In this document: one piece after another, positions 61,648 to 64,000 of the stretch
Layout of the letters: each line of letters opens with the position of its first letter
Position numbering within the stretch: position 1 is the stretch's first letter
NCBI GenBank assembly: GCA_016702745.1
Contig: JADJDJ010000002.1
Location: 1,054,001-1,118,000, forward strand
Length of the DNA: 64,000 nucleotides
From: Chitinophagaceae bacterium
Lineage (GTDB): Bacteria; Bacteroidota; Bacteroidia; Chitinophagales; Chitinophagaceae
Direction: 5' to 3'
Program-made: the position numbers and the translations under genes
Notes under the pieces: generated by a model
Seen by the model: only the letters and a program-made list of their open reading frames with translations
The model's database searches: none
What the model was told of the DNA's origin: nothing

Positions 61648-62805
61648 ATGAAGGCAAAATCAATACAGGGCAGCACTATTGAGGAGATCAGTCTGGCATT
61701 TCAGCAAAGCAGGGAAGACGGATTCACGCCAACATTGGCCATCGTTTTTATTTCGATCAAACAAGACAGAGAAGCAGTCCGCGATTTATTGCGTAAAGAA
61801 AATATTGATATCATCGGCGCCACCTCAGCCGGCGAATTCATAGGAGGGCATCAGAGCAGCGAAGCCATGGTGATCCTTTTGCTGGATATCCGTAAAGAAC
61901 AATATGCTGTAATTTTCAAAGAAACAACTGGCAAAACATTTAGTGAAGCAGCCAAAGAAATTGCCAACAAGGCCTTATCCCTGTTTGCTAATCCGGCATT
62001 TATTCTTTGCAGTACCAGTTTTACAAAAGAAGGTATCGTTTTAGATGGGTTTGATCTGCTCCAGAATCTTGAGAGAACACTGGGAACTGATAAGATCATA
62101 TTCGGAGGCATGGCAGGTGATGATGCCAGTTTTACCGGAACCTGTGTTTTTACGGGCGATCAATCCACCGATTATGGTTTTGTACTATTGGTGCTTGACA
62201 ACGATAAAATAGAAGTCCAGGGAATGGCGATGTCTGGTTGGAAACCCCTTGGAAAAATAAGGACAGTAACAGAAAGTAAAGATGGCTGGTTGTACAGTAT
62301 CGATGGCCAGCCTGCCCTTGAAATGTATCTGCGTTACCTGGGTCAGACCCTGGGCGAAGAGGGTAAAGAACAGAAGAAGTTCATTGACGGTGTGGGGTTA
62401 TACCATCCGTTTTTGTCTATCAATGCCGGTGATCCTGTTTTAAGGACTCCTTTCGCAATGGACAGGGAAAAGAATGCAATCAAGCTCGATTTTCCCATCC
62501 CTGAAGGAAAGGAATTGCAGTTCACTCTTCCACCGGATTTTGACATTGTGGAATCTGTCCTCGACAACGCCCGTGACCGGAGAGAAAAAGTAAAATCAGA
62601 TGCAGATGCCCTGCTCATTTTTTCCTGTTATGGCCGATTAAGCGCGCTCGGTCCAATGGTACAGGAGGAAAACGACGGTTTACAACAAATCTGGAATGCT
62701 CCCATGGCCGGGTTTTTTACCTATGGAGAATATGGAAAGGATCAAAGTGGTTTACATGAATTTCATTCCACCACCTGCAGTTGGGTGGCATTAAAAGAGA
62801 AATAA
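61648..62805 (+). CDS. FIST-domain signal transduction protein
   Basis: A 385-residue cytoplasmic protein made of a FIST_N domain (about 25-215, with I-I-G-A-T-S-A-G-E-F and F-G-G-M-A-G-D-D) and a FIST_C domain (about 220-370, ending F-F-T-Y-G-E-Y-G and T-C-S-W-V-A-L). FIST domains are thought to bind small ligands such as amino acids and feed signals to kinases or cyclases. It lies one base after the kinase stop, so it probably works with that kinase. A paralogue starts at 63,912. Confidence 0.92.
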   Translation: MKAKSIQGSTIEEISLAFQQSREDGFTPTLAIVFISIKQDREAVRDLLRKENIDIIGATSAGEFIGGHQSSEAMVILLLDIRKEQYAVIFKETTGKTFSEAAKEIANKALSLFANPAFILCSTSFTKEGIVLDGFDLLQNLERTLGTDKIIFGGMAGDDASFTGTCVFTGDQSTDYGFVLLVLDNDKIEVQGMAMSGWKPLGKIRTVTESKDGWLYSIDGQPALEMYLRYLGQTLGEEGKEQKKFIDGVGLYHPFLSINAGDPVLRTPFAMDREKNAIKLDFPIPEGKELQFTLPPDFDIVESVLDNARDRREKVKSDADALLIFSCYGRLSALGPMVQEENDGLQQIWNAPMAGFFTYGEYGKDQSGLHEFHSTTCSWVALKEK

Positions 62806-62816
62806 AAACGAACCCA

Positions 62817-63902
62817 ATGCAATTATCTGGTTTAAAAAAAATCCTGGTATGCTCAGTCTTACTCTTTTGCTTTTTATGCGGAAGAGCACAGCCGGAATAT
62901 GGAAAGGGAATTAAATACTATGCGGATTCCCTGTATCAGTCATTCAGCAAAATGCAAAAAATAAGCGGCTTGCTGAGCTTTGGAGATACGGCAAGGCTCA
63001 AATGGAATAACCTGCCCGTTGGTTTGCGGGCCAGGGCCGGTTTGAATATCGGAAATATGAATAATGACCAGCGGAGACTGGTCCAGCGCATCCTCTCTGC
63101 CGCACTCAGTTCACAGGGATATCTCAAGGCAACAGGAGTCATGCATCTCGATAACCTGATCAATGGTTTTTATGACAGCTTATATCAGCGGAAGGAAATT
63201 AATGACACCACTTATTCATTTGTGCGTTCGCTCTTGTGGTCGCACCAGAATTATTATTTCGCATTTTTTGGGAGCCCGCATGATCCGCAATGGGGCTTCA
63301 AACTGGAAGGCCACCATCTTTCCGTCAACTTTACTTTTACCGGTAACAATATTTCCGTAACGCCTTTTTTCATCGGGACCGATCCGGCCGAATACATGAT
63401 TTCTGAATATGCCGGCTGGAGGGTGCTGGGACAGGAAGAGGACATGGGACTTCGCCTGATGAATTCACTCTCACCGACTTTACAACAAAAGGCAACGGGA
63501 AAAGGGGAGACCCCGGCTGATATCATTACAGGAGCGGAAAGTGGAAAGAGGTTAATCGATTACTGGGGGATCAGGGCTTCGGATTTAACAGCTGCCCAGA
63601 AAATCCTGCTCGAGTCAATGATCAGGGAATTTGTATTTAATATGGAGTATGATAAAGCGGTGATGGAATATGAGAAGATCAGGAAAGCGGGGATCGACAA
63701 TATCTGGTTTGGCTGGATTGGTGCCTACGAGGAAAAAAAGCCCCATTATTATGTTATTAACGGACCGACCTTTCTGATCGAATTCGATAATAACGGCGGC
63801 CCGAGGAATGCGGCCAATCATATCCATGCCATCTGGCGCGAGAAGGGAAATGAATATGGAGAGGATATATTGAAAGCACATTATTTAAAGGAAAAGCACT
63901 AA
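62817..63902 (+). CDS. DUF3500 exported protein
   Basis: A 361-residue protein. The start M-Q-L-S-G-L-K-K at 62817 gives a signal peptide (L-V-C-S-V-L-L-F-C-F-L-C-G-R-A-Q) and avoids overlap with the FIST gene. It has the DUF3500 pattern: F-F-G-S-P-H-D-P-Q-W-G-F-K-L-E-G-H-H-L, A-G-W-R-V-L-G-Q-E-E-D, and the end H-I-H-A-I-W-R-E-K-G-N-E-Y-G. Function unknown. It sits between two FIST genes. Confidence 0.9.
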   Translation: MQLSGLKKILVCSVLLFCFLCGRAQPEYGKGIKYYADSLYQSFSKMQKISGLLSFGDTARLKWNNLPVGLRARAGLNIGNMNNDQRRLVQRILSAALSSQGYLKATGVMHLDNLINGFYDSLYQRKEINDTTYSFVRSLLWSHQNYYFAFFGSPHDPQWGFKLEGHHLSVNFTFTGNNISVTPFFIGTDPAEYMISEYAGWRVLGQEEDMGLRLMNSLSPTLQQKATGKGETPADIITGAESGKRLIDYWGIRASDLTAAQKILLESMIREFVFNMEYDKAVMEYEKIRKAGIDNIWFGWIGAYEEKKPHYYVINGPTFLIEFDNNGGPRNAANHIHAIWREKGNEYGEDILKAHYLKEKH

Positions 63903-63911
63903 AGCATTGTA

Positions 63912-64000
63912 ATGAAAGCAAAATCAATCAGGGGTAAAACGGCAGCAGAAATTGAAGTGGCACTGGAGCAAAGTATGGCTGATGGTTTTGCACCAACCCT
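63912..64000 (+). CDS. Second FIST-domain protein, N-terminus only
   Basis: The frame from the ATG at 63912 runs off the window end: M-K-A-K-S-I-R-G-K-T, then E-V-A-L-E-Q-S-M-A-D-G-F-A-P-T-L. It matches the start of the 61,648 FIST protein (M-K-A-K-S-I-Q-G-S-T ... D-G-F-T-P-T-L), so it is a tandem paralogue 9 bp after the DUF3500 gene. Confidence 0.85.
   Translation, partial: MKAKSIRGKTAAEIEVALEQSMADGFAPT

Overview
The window is a Bacteroidota chromosome segment, most likely from the Chitinophagaceae or a close relative. This is inferred from type IX secretion genes in the porV-porU-gldJ-murF order, a bacillithiol synthase (BshA), RHS proteins of the DUF6443 kind, a PorP/SprF protein, a DUF3500 protein, an arginine operon of the Bacteroidota type, and promoters of the TAnnTTTG class, several of them very close to the start codon. 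No rRNA, tRNA or CRISPR array was seen.

1-10,857 is a sulfur oxidation and detoxification locus on the minus strand. It holds two YeeE/YedE half-transporters, a dihaem TsdA-like cytochrome, a Tat-exported SoxB-like hydrolase, an outer-membrane porin, an exported DsrE-like protein, two single-domain rhodaneses, a peroxiredoxin, a persulfide dioxygenase with two rhodanese domains, a TauE/SafE exporter and a Crp/Fnr regulator. Five transcription units carry a TGTGA-N6-TCACA type palindrome exactly 21 nt upstream of a -7 box, and the regulator has the CRP-type R-E-x-x-x-R recognition helix. I read this as one class-II activated regulon. 10,867-19,052 is murF, gldJ, porU and porV. 19,153-26,316 holds ispF, dut, a DUF4292 lipoprotein, envC, bshA, an M28 peptidase, a DinB protein and a GNAT.

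26,405-39,992 is an RHS polymorphic-toxin island. The expressed operon (28,546-38,129) encodes a coiled-coil/outer-membrane protein, a large YD/RHS companion, a 1,426-residue RHS protein with a JAB-like C-terminus, and a lipoprotein that is probably its immunity protein. On either side lies a start-less orphan cassette made of the end of the RHS core plus a HEIKH zincin-like toxin, each followed by an exported candidate immunity gene. The left cassette is inverted and the right one is direct. The right one is identical to the expressed gene over 132 bp, so cassette exchange by recombination is plausible.

40,022-49,063 is an arginine biosynthesis operon (GNAT acyltransferase, argG, argC, argD, argF, argB, argE, argH; minus strand). 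Here argB is fused in frame behind a DUF559 endonuclease-like domain, and short CCCCTnAAGGGG palindromes flank the insertion and also form the end of argF. 49,374-59,263 is mixed housekeeping: RsmI-like methylase, EI24 protein, 3-methyladenine glycosylase, SLC13 transporter, PorP/SprF, upp, anmK and an ATP-grasp ligase. 59,310-64,000 has a TPR histidine kinase, a FIST sensor protein, a DUF3500 protein and the start of a second FIST paralogue.

Two cautions apply. Five conserved genes (YeeE half, porin, tauE, gldJ, anmK) are each broken by one missing base, four of them in homopolymers, which looks like sequencing error. Several families of short dispersed repeats occupy intergenic space, and one of them also sits inside reading frames.
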